64,000 nt of DNA from Mesorhizobium ciceri biovar biserrulae WSM1271 (GCF_000185905.1 NC_014923.1:3495501-3559500), one strand, 5' to 3'. Positions 17,475 to 26,297 are shown, numbered from the stretch's first letter. Numbers and translations: made by a program. The notes: a model not told the origin generated them from the sequence alone.

Positions 17475-19568
17475 TTATTCCCGTCCACGCCTCCGCCCCT
17501 CGTGGCCTTCGCGCGAACGCCGGCGCGGAGCGGCGTCGCCGGCAACGCCATCCTCGCTGACCGTCTTGCGCGGCGGCAGTTTCACCGCTGCCGACAGTTT
17601 CGGGAACGGATCGACCTTGTTGGGCAGCGCCATGGCGTAGACGAAATGCTCCTGGAATTTCGGTTCCAGCGCCGTCTCGATCTTCTCGATCTTGCTGACC
17701 GTGTCCTCGATCTCGCGGCGGTAGCCGCGATTGAGCAGCGCCATGCGCGCGCCGGCACCGGCGGCGTTGCCGACCGCCGAGACCTTGTCGAGGTCGCAAT
17801 CCGGGATCAGGCCCAGCACCATGGCGTATTTCGGATCGATGAAGGAGCCGAAGGCGCCGGCGAAATGGATGCGGTCGACATGCCCGGTGTTCTGCTTTTC
17901 CATCAACAGCTTGGTGCCGGCATAAAGCGCTGCCTTGGCAAGCTGGATGGCGCGCACATCGGTCTGGGTGATGGTGATCTTCGGCCCATCTTCCGTCAAT
18001 GCGGCGGAGCCGTCCTTCAGCACATAGGAGAAGGTGCGGCCGTTGGCCGTAACGCGTGGCGAGCGCGCCGAAAGCCCGCCGTCGATGACGCCGTCCTCGG
18101 AAATGATGCCGGCGAGATACATCTCCGCCACCACTTCGATGATGCCGGAGCCGCAGATGCCGGTGACGCCGGTCGCCTGGACGCTTTCCAGGAAGCCCGG
18201 CTCGTCGGACCACAGTTCAGAGCCGATGACGCGGTATTTTGGTTCAAGCGTATCGGGATCGATGCGCACGCGCTCGATGGCGCCGGGCGCTGCTCGCTGA
18301 CCGCCGGAGATTTCGGCGCCCTCGAAGGCAGGGCCGGTGGGCGAGGAGGCCGCAACCACCCGCTGGCGATTGCCGAGCACGATCTCGGCATTGGTGCCGA
18401 CATCGACGATCAGCATCATCTCGTCCTGGCGATGCGGGCCTTCCGACAGCGTCACTGCCGCCGCATCCGCACCGACATGGCCGGCGATGCAAGGCAGCAT
18501 ATAGAGCCTGGCGCCCTGGTTGAGCTTGAGGCCGATGTCGGATGCCTTGATGTGCACCGCGCCCGAAACGGCGAGCGCGAAGGGGGCACCGCCAAGCTCG
18601 GTCGGATCGATGCCGAGGAACAGATGGTGCATGATCGGATTGCCGACGAAGACGCTGTCCAGGATGTCGTTGCGCTGGACATTGCCTTCGGCGCAGACCT
18701 TGTCGACGAGACCCGAGATGGCCTCACGCACGGCGACCGTCATGCCCTCGCGGCCGTCCGGGTTCATCATCACATAGGAGACGCGGCTCATCAGATCCTC
18801 GCCGAAGCGGATCTGCGGGTTCGAGGTGCCCGACGAGGCGGCGACGCGGCCCGACAGCAGCGACACGAGATGCATGGCGATGGTGGTCGAGCCGATATCG
18901 CAGGCCAGCCCATAGGCTTCGTTCTTGAGGCCGGGCCAAAGTGCTACGACGCGCGCTGTCTCAGAGTCGGCATCCTTGTAGATGGCGGCGGTCGCGGTCC
19001 AGTTGCCCTTGCGCAGGATGCCTTGCACCTGCGGCAGCAGATAAAAATCGAAATCGAGGCTTTTCAAACCCCAATCGTGCATCAGCGCGATCTTCAGCCG
19101 GTCGAGATCACCAAGCGGCTTGTGCATGTCGGGTTCTTCGATCTCGACATAGCACATGCGGATCGCCGCATCGCGGGCGATGACCCTGGTGTCGGCATCC
19201 TTGCGGATGGTCTGCGCGTTGATGACCGTATCCTGCGGCACGTCGATGACGAGGTCGCCGAGGATTTGCGCCGAGCAGGAGAGGCGACGCCGTTCGGGTA
19301 GGCCGCGGACGCGCTCATAGCGCTCTTCCTTGGCGCCCTTGGGCGTGATGTGGTCGTTGGAGGAGGTGATCTTGTGCTTGGCGAAATTGCCTTCCTGCAC
19401 TTCGATCTGGCAACGCCCGCAAGTGGCGCGTCCGCCGCACACACTTTCGACATAGACGCCGAGCTGGCGCGCGGCGTCTAGCACGGGTGTTCCAACAGGA
19501 AACCGCCCGCGCTTGCCCGACGGCATGAACAGCACGAGCGGGTCGGTGATGTTTGCAGGTGAATTCAC
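17475..19568 (-). CDS. RamA-like corrinoid reactivation protein ([2Fe-2S] + ASKHA/DUF4445)
   Basis: A 697-residue protein. It has an N-terminal [2Fe-2S] ferredoxin domain with ligands C44, C50, C53 and C98 (VCGGRATCGRCQ, then LSCSAQ), a linker, and a large ASKHA ATPase-like domain (GLACDIGSTTIAMHL near 225; IVDVGTNAEIVL; GSGIIEVVAEM). Bacterial proteins of this build use ATP and an electron to return inactive Co(II) corrinoid to Co(I). The tail is Arg/Glu-rich. GTG at 19568 is preferred because the ferredoxin starts directly after it and a GAGGA overlaps the upstream stop. It is the last gene of the corrinoid operon, 10 bases after the pterin-binding gene. Confidence 0.88.
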   Translation of the reverse strand: MNSPANITDPLVLFMPSGKRGRFPVGTPVLDAARQLGVYVESVCGGRATCGRCQIEVQEGNFAKHKITSSNDHITPKGAKEERYERVRGLPERRRLSCSAQILGDLVIDVPQDTVINAQTIRKDADTRVIARDAAIRMCYVEIEEPDMHKPLGDLDRLKIALMHDWGLKSLDFDFYLLPQVQGILRKGNWTATAAIYKDADSETARVVALWPGLKNEAYGLACDIGSTTIAMHLVSLLSGRVAASSGTSNPQIRFGEDLMSRVSYVMMNPDGREGMTVAVREAISGLVDKVCAEGNVQRNDILDSVFVGNPIMHHLFLGIDPTELGGAPFALAVSGAVHIKASDIGLKLNQGARLYMLPCIAGHVGADAAAVTLSEGPHRQDEMMLIVDVGTNAEIVLGNRQRVVAASSPTGPAFEGAEISGGQRAAPGAIERVRIDPDTLEPKYRVIGSELWSDEPGFLESVQATGVTGICGSGIIEVVAEMYLAGIISEDGVIDGGLSARSPRVTANGRTFSYVLKDGSAALTEDGPKITITQTDVRAIQLAKAALYAGTKLLMEKQNTGHVDRIHFAGAFGSFIDPKYAMVLGLIPDCDLDKVSAVGNAAGAGARMALLNRGYRREIEDTVSKIEKIETALEPKFQEHFVYAMALPNKVDPFPKLSAAVKLPPRKTVSEDGVAGDAAPRRRSREGHEGRRRGRE

Positions 19569-19578
19569 GATTGCGCGC

Positions 19579-20553
19579 TTATCCTCGGCCCATCCGGGCT
19601 TCACGGCCGCCACGGCGGCGACCCCCATTGCCGGCGCCGTCGCCCGGCGCATTGACTTGCGTCGGGGCGGCAACGGCCTGGCCGCCTTCGGCCGGCTTAT
19701 AATCCTTGTAGGTGCGGATCCAGTTGGTGCAGTTCTCGTCGGTGCCGTTCAGCACATTGGCGCCGCGCACGGCTTCCATTTCCTGCGGGCGCACCGGGTT
19801 CATGATGGCTGAGGTCATCCCGGCGCCGATCACCATCGGGATGAAGGCGGCGTTGATGCCGTGGCGATGCGGCAGGCCGAAAGAGATGTTGGACAGGCCG
19901 CAGGTGGTGTTGACCTTGAGCTCTTCACGCAGGCGACGCAGCAGCGCGAAGACCTGGCGGCCGGCATCGCCCAGCGCGCCGATCGGCATGACCAGCGGGT
20001 CGACGACGACGTCATGCGCCGGAATGCCGAAATCGGCGCAGCGCTCGACGATCTTCTTGGCGACGGCGAAACGCACGTCCGGGTCCATCGAAATGCCGGT
20101 TTCGTCGTTGGAGATGGCGACGACCGGCACGTTGTACTTCTTGACCAGCGGCAGGATGGCTTCGAGCTTTTCTTCCTCGCCGGTGACGGAGTTGACCAGC
20201 GGGCGGCCCTTGGCAACCTTGAGTGCGGCTTCGATCGCGGCGGTGACGGAACTGTCGATTGACAGCGGCAGGTCGACCAGCCCTTGCACGATCTCCAGCG
20301 TCTGCACCAAAAGGCCGGGTTCGGTCTCGTTCGGATTGACCGAGGTGACGCCGGCATTGACGTCGAGCATGGTGGCGCCACAGGCTGCCTGCTCCAATGC
20401 GTCCCTGATGACGGTCTCGAAATTGCCCGCGATCATCTCGGCGGCCAGCTTCTTGCGGCCGGTCGGGTTGATGCGTTCGCCGATCACGCAGAACGGCTGG
20501 TCGAAGCCGATGATGATTTCTCGTGTCGCCGAAGCGACGATGGTACGGGTCAT
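19579..20553 (-). CDS. Methyltetrahydrofolate:corrinoid methyltransferase (pterin-binding, AcsE/MtrH/MetH-like)
   Basis: A 324-residue TIM-barrel protein. Pterin-binding marks are VIGERINPTGR (about 21-31), MLDVNAGV, LSIDSS, NSVTGEE and SNDETG, then TTCGLSNISFGLP, all typical of the MetH pterin module and AcsE. It moves the methyl group between CH3-THF and a corrinoid protein. It lacks homocysteine- and B12-binding domains, which separate genes at 38555 and 25327 could supply. GGAGAG precedes the ATG at 20553; a start 19 codons upstream would run through a palindromic operator. The C-terminal 20 residues are Gly/Arg-rich. Confidence 0.88.
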   Translation of the reverse strand: MTRTIVASATREIIIGFDQPFCVIGERINPTGRKKLAAEMIAGNFETVIRDALEQAACGATMLDVNAGVTSVNPNETEPGLLVQTLEIVQGLVDLPLSIDSSVTAAIEAALKVAKGRPLVNSVTGEEEKLEAILPLVKKYNVPVVAISNDETGISMDPDVRFAVAKKIVERCADFGIPAHDVVVDPLVMPIGALGDAGRQVFALLRRLREELKVNTTCGLSNISFGLPHRHGINAAFIPMVIGAGMTSAIMNPVRPQEMEAVRGANVLNGTDENCTNWIRTYKDYKPAEGGQAVAAPTQVNAPGDGAGNGGRRRGGREARMGRG

Positions 20554-20569
20554 AAATTCTCTCCGCCGT

Positions 20570-20591
20570 GATATAAAGATTTCTTTATATC
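20570..20591. promoter_or_regulatory. Perfect 10+2+10 palindromic operator
   Basis: GATATAAAGA, TT, TCTTTATATC: a perfect dyad 16 bases upstream of the pterin-binding gene. The same GATATAAAGA half-site with identical spacing lies 18 bases upstream of the homocysteine methyltransferase gene (39611-39632). It looks like an ArsR-type operator; SahR, an ArsR-family regulator of methionine genes in Proteobacteria, is the leading candidate, but I cannot check its exact consensus. Confidence 0.7.
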
Positions 20592-20634
20592 GTTGTCTGG
20601 TTTCGTTCAAGCGAATGGGTGGCCGTCCGCGCCG

Positions 20635-21726
20635 TCAGTGCGCGGTCTTCACCATGTCCACCTGCGTTTCGGTAATGTCGTCGTGCAAGATGCTGTCGAG
20701 CCGGTCGGCGACAAGCTGATCGTCGCGGCGGATCTCACGTTTCCATGGCTGGCGGCCCTTCAGCACGCCCGATTCATCGACGATCTCGGCAACATATTCT
20801 TCCTGTCGGTAGGCCATCACGTGAACGCCGGAAACACCTGATATTTCCTTCACCTCGTTGATGATGTCGATGCAGAGCTGCTTGCCCTCCTTCTTCTGGT
20901 CCTGGGCGCCTTCCAGCCGCTTGATGACAGAATCGGGAATATGGATGCCCGGCACGTTCGAGCGGATCCACTTGGCCGTCTTGGCCGAGGCGAGCGGCCC
21001 GACGCCAACCAGGATGAAGCATTTTTCGGTATAGCCGAGGTCGCGCACCTTTTGCATGTAGGTGCGGAACATGGGCACGTCGAAGCAATACTGGCTCTGT
21101 ACGAATTGCGCGCCGGCGGCGATCTTCTTGCCCAGCCGGTGCGGGCGGAAGTCGATCGGCGGCGCGAACGGATTGATCGCAGCACCCAGGAAAAGCTGCG
21201 GCGGCGTCGTCAGCTTGCGGCCGGACAGGAACTTGCCGTTGTCGCGCATGATGCGGCAGGTTTCCAGGAGCGACATGCAGTCGAGATCGAACACCGGCTT
21301 GGCGCCGGGCTGGTCTCCGGCCTGCACGCCGTCACCTGTCAGGCACAGCATGTTGGCGACGCCCATCGCAGCCCCGCCCAGTACGTCGCCCTGGATGGCG
21401 ATGCGGTTCTTGTCGCGGCAGGCGATCTGCATGATCGGCGCATAGCCCATGCGGGTCAAAAGTGCGCAGATGCCGACCGAGGACATGTGGCAGTTGGCGC
21501 CCGATGCATCGACGGCGTTGATGGCGTCGACCCAGCCGTCAAAGATTTTCGCCCTGTTGTAGACGTCTTCCGGATCGGCGCTGTCGGGCGGGTTGAGCTC
21601 CGTCGTCACAGCGAACTCGCCGCGCCGCAGTACGCGCTCCAGCCGACCGCGCGAAGTGTGGCCGGGCAGGGGTTCGAGCGGCAGGTGGATGCCGGCCGGG
21701 TTTTCGTCGCGCTGGCGGCCGATCAT
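20635..21726 (-). CDS. metF: Methylenetetrahydrofolate reductase catalytic subunit
   Basis: A 363-residue TIM-barrel flavoprotein of the MTHFR family: TTELNPPDSADPED near residue 41, MLCLTGDGVQAGDQPGA near 147, and QFVQSQYCFD near 217 are the usual FAD/folate segments. It interconverts CH2-THF and CH3-THF. It overlaps the MetV-like gene upstream by ATGA and so is probably made stoichiometrically with it. In this cluster it could supply CH3-THF for methionine or oxidise CH3-THF made from methylated donors. The symbol is assigned by family. Confidence 0.85.
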   Translation of the reverse strand: MIGRQRDENPAGIHLPLEPLPGHTSRGRLERVLRRGEFAVTTELNPPDSADPEDVYNRAKIFDGWVDAINAVDASGANCHMSSVGICALLTRMGYAPIMQIACRDKNRIAIQGDVLGGAAMGVANMLCLTGDGVQAGDQPGAKPVFDLDCMSLLETCRIMRDNGKFLSGRKLTTPPQLFLGAAINPFAPPIDFRPHRLGKKIAAGAQFVQSQYCFDVPMFRTYMQKVRDLGYTEKCFILVGVGPLASAKTAKWIRSNVPGIHIPDSVIKRLEGAQDQKKEGKQLCIDIINEVKEISGVSGVHVMAYRQEEYVAEIVDESGVLKGRQPWKREIRRDDQLVADRLDSILHDDITETQVDMVKTAH

Positions 21727-22349
21727 GCCGACGCCCCGGTGCTGGCCGCCTCATTCTTGGCGGCAGCGGCGGCTTCGCGCGCGGTGGCCGCCTGCGCGGT
21801 CACCCGCAGCCAGGCCGAGGTTTCACGCAGCGACTGGTCGACCGGCTTCTGCACGGTCAGGATCCTGTCGCTGTGCACCATGTTCTGCGAGCCTTCCCAG
21901 GCCTTGACCCAGACGCAGGGCATATCGGGCTCGACCTCGCAATTGCCGTTGGCGCGGACACCGCCGCAAGGGCCGTTGCGCAATTGCTTGGGGCAGTTCA
22001 TCGGGCAAGACATGCCTGTCGAGGACAAGATGCACTGGCCGCACATGCGGCAGTCGAACATGAAGCCCTTGACGCGCTTCTCGACAAATTTGATCGGCCC
22101 TTCGACACGGCCATAGCCTATGCCTTTCCATAAGGGATGGAGGAGCAGGAACATGTCGGCGAATTTGGCGTAGAACCATTCGAGTAATCGCGAGTGCCGC
22201 ACCGACCATAATCTGACCGCGAAGGAACGCTGCACGCGCCGCTGCGGCGATACGTCGGCCGGCTTGTAGTCGGATTTCGGCGCTGCCTTCTTGACCAGAG
22301 TGGCCTGGGTAACAGCCGGCCTCTCCTTGGCAGGAATGGTTTCAGACAT
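21723..22349 (-). CDS. MTHFR C-terminal-domain protein (MetV-like)
   Basis: A 208-residue protein with the cysteine-rich MTHFR_C fold: FDCRMCGQCILSSTGMSCP, NCPKQLRNGPCGG and CEVEPDMPCVW give about nine cysteines that likely bind an Fe-S cluster or zinc. In acetogens the homologue MetV partners MetF and links it to other electron carriers. The ATG at 22349 is chosen over a longer frame because it lies next to the upstream stop (eight-base overlap with the PF13769 gene). Coupled to metF by ATGA. Confidence 0.85.
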   Translation of the reverse strand: MSETIPAKERPAVTQATLVKKAAPKSDYKPADVSPQRRVQRSFAVRLWSVRHSRLLEWFYAKFADMFLLLHPLWKGIGYGRVEGPIKFVEKRVKGFMFDCRMCGQCILSSTGMSCPMNCPKQLRNGPCGGVRANGNCEVEPDMPCVWVKAWEGSQNMVHSDRILTVQKPVDQSLRETSAWLRVTAQAATAREAAAAAKNEAASTGASA

Positions 22350-22644
22350 TTTCTTTGCCGCCCGCCTTGACCAGAGCGACCAGCCGCTCGCGGTCATATC
22401 TCGTGTCGATGTCGTTGAATGCCTTCTCGACTTCGGCTTCGAGGTCGTCGCCGACCGGAATGGGATCGGCTTTGCGCCATTCGGCCAGATAGTCGTCTGT
22501 ACCGCCGGCGCCGGTGCGCATGGCGCACATGTCGATCGCCTCGGTAAAGCGCAGCGGCAGTTCGCGCTTGGCGTTCTGCCGGCCCTTCTTGACGATCACC
22601 TGGGCAGGGATGTCGCGCCAGTAGACGACGATCAGATCGGCCAT
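22342..22644 (-). CDS. PF13769 'virulence factor' domain protein
   Basis: A 100-residue protein starting MADLIVVYWRDIPAQVIVKK, with RELPLRFTEAIDMCAMRTG in the middle. This is the small domain misnamed 'virulence factor' in databases. It recurs beside MetF, pterin-binding and corrinoid genes in Alphaproteobacteria, which points to a role in folate/corrinoid methyl transfer rather than virulence; the mechanism is unknown. It overlaps the MetV-like gene by eight bases and is the first gene of the MetV-MetF block. Confidence 0.75.
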   Translation of the reverse strand: MADLIVVYWRDIPAQVIVKKGRQNAKRELPLRFTEAIDMCAMRTGAGGTDDYLAEWRKADPIPVGDDLEAEVEKAFNDIDTRYDRERLVALVKAGGKENV

Positions 22645-22848
22645 GAATTCTCACTCCTCGAACTATCGAGCATTGCCGCAAGCGCAGTGGTGCCGCTTGT
22701 TATGGGACGACGCGCGCGCATTCAAAAGCGACGCATATCGATGTCGTAAAATGAAAGGTGGGTTTATTCGTTTGCGGCGTGTGCCGGCGCCCGGTCCAGC
22801 GCGTCGGAAACGCTGGCGCGCAGTATGCCGTCCAGGACGAAAAACGCG

Positions 22849-23631
22849 CTACCAGATGCCAGTTCTGAGGCCCGTCCAGACGTAGAACCAGATCGTCGGA
22901 TGATACCAGAGTTTCGAAGGCAGGCCGGGATCGATCGTCGTGAGTTTTCCAGCCAGTGCATCGCTGACAGCCTCGACGCAGATGTCGCGCGAGAACGCCG
23001 TCTGGCGTAGCGCGTGACTTGAGATGGTGTCGCCTTTTTTCGATCTGCCGCGCGCCTGCTTCAGCACGCCACCAGTGTCGACGCCAGCGTCGACGAGGTG
23101 GACAGTCGTGCCGAAATTCTGCACATCGCCTGATACCAGAGCCCAATAGCCGCCATTCATGCCGCGATATTTCGGCGTGATGCCCGCATGGTAGTTGAGC
23201 ACCGGGCAGGGCATTTTGCTCAGCATCTCAGCCGAGATTAGTCGGCAACCGTTGAGCAGCACAACGCCTGGCCGGATCTTCTGGATCGCCTGCAGGCACT
23301 CAAGCCCATTGGCCGAGGCTACCGGGATGATCTCCTGGCCTGGTCGCGGCTCAACCTCCAGCTTCTCCTCGGCAATCAGTCGCGCGCTATGGCCGGCCAG
23401 GAATCGCTTGCCCAACCTACTCAGTACCATCGTGCCAAGCTGGCCGATGGCGGAAATCCAGCCTTGGCGGCGAGCCCGGCCACGCAGCAATTGCTTTTTG
23501 GATTCAGGCGTTTCGAGGACGACGCTGACAGGACCTACGCGGTCGGCGATCGCATTGATCATAGCCCAGACATGCTGGCCGCCTCCGGTGACGACCACGA
23601 TCGGACGCGTATTGGATTCTGATGCTGCCAT
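22849..23631 (-). CDS. Formyltransferase-family protein
   Basis: A 260-residue protein with the formyl_transf_N signature: VVLLNGCRLI, then LNYHAGITPKYRGMNGGYWAL and VDAGVDTGGVL, placing the catalytic Asn/His/Asp set as in methionyl-tRNA and UDP-arabinose formyltransferases. A GAGGGGGC site precedes the ATG at 23631. It lies in the one-carbon cluster and may use 10-formyl-THF; the acceptor is unknown. The 204-base gap before the PF13769 gene suggests a separate promoter there. Confidence 0.75.
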   Translation of the reverse strand: MAASESNTRPIVVVTGGGQHVWAMINAIADRVGPVSVVLETPESKKQLLRGRARRQGWISAIGQLGTMVLSRLGKRFLAGHSARLIAEEKLEVEPRPGQEIIPVASANGLECLQAIQKIRPGVVLLNGCRLISAEMLSKMPCPVLNYHAGITPKYRGMNGGYWALVSGDVQNFGTTVHLVDAGVDTGGVLKQARGRSKKGDTISSHALRQTAFSRDICVEAVSDALAGKLTTIDPGLPSKLWYHPTIWFYVWTGLRTGIW

Positions 23632-23724
23632 GGATCTTGCCCCCTCCAAGCAACCGTTCTCGACAATAGACGGGATGCTAGGGTGTCCGGGTTAATCCTT
23701 GGTGATCAGCTCTTCGATACACAG

Positions 23725-24300
23725 TCAGCGCTTGAATTCGATGATATCGAGCTTCGATTCATAGTAGGGCGCCGGAAATTCGATGCGCCATTCCTTGGCG
23801 CTGTTGCGGAAGGCGTAGCCGACCTGGTCGGTTTGCGGACCGCTGCCATAGGGCTTTGCCGGATCGCTGTTGACATAGAAGGAGCCGAGATAGATCGCGC
23901 GTTTCTCGCCATCGTCGAAGAAACGGCCCCTGGTGCGCTGCGAGCCGCTGATCTTCTCCAGCCGCCAGCCGGAACCGTCATCGGTCACCTTGCACTTGAA
24001 CCAGCCATAGATGACGAGCGGCAAAGGTCCGCCGGCCTTGATGGTGCGGCACTGCCAGTTGCCGGTCAGGTCCTTGTCGGAAAAGGCCACCAGCGGCTTT
24101 GCCAACAGGGCATCGAGTTGCTTGACCTCGGCCGGGTTGCCTGTCTTCGCCTCGGCAAGGGCTGCCTTGCGGGTCTCGCCATATTTGTCGAGCCGCGTCT
24201 TGTCGGCCGGGGTGATGAGTTTCTGTATCTCGCCGTCGGCATGGGCGGGCAGGGCCAAACAGAGGAGGCCGAGTGCAGCTATCAAGAGGCGAGGGGTCAT
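23725..24300 (-). CDS. Secreted DUF4893-type protein
   Basis: A 191-residue protein with a signal peptide (MTPRLLIAALGLLCLALPAHA). The mature part begins EIQKLITPADKTRLDKY and contains NWQCRTIK, YGWFKCKV, RTRGRFFDDG and GYAFRNS, matching periplasmic DUF4893 proteins. Two cysteines may form a disulfide. No catalytic motif is evident. It shares strand and neighbourhood with the corrinoid genes but no obvious function with them. Confidence 0.7.
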   Translation of the reverse strand: MTPRLLIAALGLLCLALPAHADGEIQKLITPADKTRLDKYGETRKAALAEAKTGNPAEVKQLDALLAKPLVAFSDKDLTGNWQCRTIKAGGPLPLVIYGWFKCKVTDDGSGWRLEKISGSQRTRGRFFDDGEKRAIYLGSFYVNSDPAKPYGSGPQTDQVGYAFRNSAKEWRIEFPAPYYESKLDIIEFKR

Positions 24301-24404
24301 CAGTGCGTTTCCATGGCTGGCAGTCTGTTTGCTTGTGGCGCACACCTTACCCGTCCACGGCGGCCTGTCATCTAGCCTTGAGTCATCGCGGGGCAAGAAT
24401 TGCT

Positions 24405-25034
24405 TCAGGCGCCTGCAGCCGCCTGCGCCATCCCGGCCGTCAGGTCGCCATAACCGGTGGCGCGGCGTTCATAGACGAGACCGAGCATTCTGGCGGCTTT
24501 TTCGGCGACCTTGTCGAGTTCCGGATCGTTGGTCTGGGCGAGGTAGATCAGCTTCTCGTAATTGCCGAAATAGTCCTTGATCAACTCCGGGTGCTTGTCG
24601 AGGCCGAGCGGTTTCATGAAGAAAGCGTCGAACTGCCGGCAGAGGAAGTCGGTCATGTAGAACGACATCATGTCGTCGTCTGCGACTTTCGCATAGGCCT
24701 CCATGCCCTGGTAGAAGGCGAAGCAATGCGGGCCGGCCATGCGCTCGACGCCATGCTTCTCGCAGATGCGGTCGAGCAGACCGCCGGTGCCGCAATCGGC
24801 ATAGCCGACGAAGATGTTGCTGTAGCCTTCCGTCTTGGCTTTTTCGATTGCCTTGTCCATGGCCGGTGCGATGCGGTCCGGGTAGAAATGGAATTCCGCC
24901 GGCAGGCAGGTCAGGTCGAGGTGATCCAGCCCGAGCTGTTCCTTGACGGCCAGAACTTCGCGCGCAATCATCCCGCAGGCGATGACGAGCAGCCTGTCGT
25001 CTTGATTCGGTTTCGTTTTTTGCGTCTTGGCCAT
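24405..25034 (-). CDS. DUF1638 domain protein
   Basis: A 209-residue protein: RLLVIACGMIAREVLAVK near the start, LPAEFHFYPDRIAPAM, then VGYADCGTGGLLD and MAGPHCFAFYQG. Conserved cysteines and histidines suggest metal or corrinoid binding. DUF1638 genes are found with MttB-type and MtrH-type methyltransferases in archaea and bacteria, and its position here between the corrinoid protein and the folate genes fits. Its biochemical role is not established. Confidence 0.8.
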   Translation of the reverse strand: MAKTQKTKPNQDDRLLVIACGMIAREVLAVKEQLGLDHLDLTCLPAEFHFYPDRIAPAMDKAIEKAKTEGYSNIFVGYADCGTGGLLDRICEKHGVERMAGPHCFAFYQGMEAYAKVADDDMMSFYMTDFLCRQFDAFFMKPLGLDKHPELIKDYFGNYEKLIYLAQTNDPELDKVAEKAARMLGLVYERRATGYGDLTAGMAQAAAGA

Positions 25035-25097
25035 GGAACCAGTCGAGCGGCCTTCGTTGTTGTGGCGCTAATTTATCTGTTGAGGGAGACACCGTCC

Positions 25098-25238
25098 ATG
25101 AAACTGCTGCGCATCACGCCGATTGCCATCCTGGCCTGCGCCTTGGCCCTTGCGGCCTGCGCGAACACCGTCCGTGGCGTCGGCAGGGATGTCAAATCGA
25201 CGGCCAAGGCGGTCGAGGACACCGTCACCAAGCCCTGA
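25098..25238 (+). CDS. Entericidin EcnA/B-family lipoprotein
   Basis: A 46-residue protein: a signal segment ending in lipobox LALAAC, followed by ANTVRGVGRDVKSTAKAVEDT, the typical entericidin helix. It is predicted to be lipidated and anchored in the envelope. It runs on the plus strand in the gap between two minus-strand corrinoid genes, with GAGGGAG before the ATG. Its presence there is probably incidental. Confidence 0.85.
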   Translation: MKLLRITPIAILACALALAACANTVRGVGRDVKSTAKAVEDTVTKP

Positions 25239-25267
25239 TCCGCACGCGGCCACCTCATCATCTGGTA

Positions 25268-25298
25268 ACAAAAAAGCCGCGCTGCAAGGGCGCGGCTT
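25268..25298 (-). terminator. Terminator downstream of corrinoid protein gene
   Basis: On the minus strand AAGCCGCGC pairs with GCGCGGCTT over a seven-base loop, followed by TTTTTT. It lies 29 bases past the corrinoid protein stop, so the downstream DUF1638 gene likely depends on partial readthrough or its own promoter. Confidence 0.8.
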
Positions 25299-25326
25299 CT
25301 CCTGTCGTCCAGGCCGAATTGGCCAA

Positions 25327-26025
25327 TCAGGCCGAAGCGCGCACATTGTGCTTGCGCTTCATGAAGTCCTTGGCGGTCTCGACCGCCACCGCCGCGTCGC
25401 GGCAATAGGCATCGGCGCCGACGGCCTTGCCGAATTCCTCGTTCAGCGGTGCGCCGCCGACCAGCACGACATAATCGTCGCGGATGCCCTTTTCCTTCAT
25501 CGTGTCGATGACGACCTTCATATAGGGCATGGTCGTGGTCAGCAGTGCGGACATGCCGATGATGTCGGGCTGGTGCTGTTCGATCGCATCGAGATATTTC
25601 TCGACCGCATTGTTGATGCCGAGATCGATGACGTCGAAGCCAGCGCCCTCCATCATCATGCCGACAAGGTTCTTGCCGATATCGTGGATGTCGCCCTTGA
25701 CGGTGCCGATGACCATCTTGCCTTGCTTGGGCGCGCCGGTGGCGGCGAGCAGCGGGCGCAGGATGAACATGCCCGCCTTCATCGCATTGGCGGAAAGCAG
25801 CACTTCCGGCACGAACAGGATGCCGTCGCGAAAATCCTCGCCGACGATGCGCATGCCTTCGACCAGCGCCTCGGTCAGCACCTTGTAAGGCGCCCAGCCG
25901 CGCTCGAGCAGGATGTTGGTGCCTTCTTCGATCTCTTCCTTCAGCCCGTCATAGAGATCGTCGTGCATCTGCTGCACCAACTCGTCGTCGGAAAGTTCGG
26001 AAAGGATGATCTCGTCGTCGGACAT
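25327..26025 (-). CDS. Corrinoid (B12-binding) methyl-carrier protein, MtbC/MttC-like
   Basis: A 232-residue protein with a MetH-cap-like helical domain (about 10-95, VPEVLLSANAMKAGMFILRP) and a B12-binding Rossmann domain. Its DxHxxG motif is D112-H114-G117 in GTVKGDIHDIGKN; GGAPLNEEFG and GADAYCRDA follow. The histidine supplies the lower cobalt ligand. It carries the methyl group between methyltransferases: MttB (divergent neighbour), the pterin-binding protein and possibly the homocysteine methyltransferase. AGGAG lies ten bases before the ATG. It is the only stand-alone corrinoid protein in the window. Confidence 0.92.
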   Translation of the reverse strand: MSDDEIILSELSDDELVQQMHDDLYDGLKEEIEEGTNILLERGWAPYKVLTEALVEGMRIVGEDFRDGILFVPEVLLSANAMKAGMFILRPLLAATGAPKQGKMVIGTVKGDIHDIGKNLVGMMMEGAGFDVIDLGINNAVEKYLDAIEQHQPDIIGMSALLTTTMPYMKVVIDTMKEKGIRDDYVVLVGGAPLNEEFGKAVGADAYCRDAAVAVETAKDFMKRKHNVRASA

Positions 26026-26297
26026 TTGTATCGAGCTCCTGCCGGCATCGCGACCATGTCGCAAGGCACATATCTTCGCGTTCATACCTAACCCGCTGAG
26101 GGCATGTATCCATAGCTGATTTGCGACTTCCCGCAAAAGGAAAGCGACCGTAACTCTCTTGGAATTCTTGTCGATTTTGCGACAGGCGTTGGCGCTGGCG
26201 GGCCGTTTCGAATAGGGTGCATGGCTACGATCTGGCAAGAAGCGGCGAGAGCAGCCGCTATGGATTCCAGGCAAGAACAGATTCAGGGAAGAACACC
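26026..26297. promoter_or_regulatory. Divergent promoter between corrinoid protein and mttB genes
   Basis: This 272-base region drives the corrinoid gene (minus) and mttB (plus). It contains TGTCGCAA at 26057-26064, TTTGCGAC at 26120-26127 and TTGCGACA at 26177-26184, the same motif as near the GbdR-like gene. No cobalamin-riboswitch-like structure was recognised. Confidence 0.5.

Noticed and set aside
17352..19301. Long open frame on the plus strand opposite the RamA-like gene
   Set aside because: It is antisense to a gene with clear ferredoxin and ASKHA motifs; its translation is Arg/His/Asp-rich low-complexity sequence typical of GC-rich shadows.
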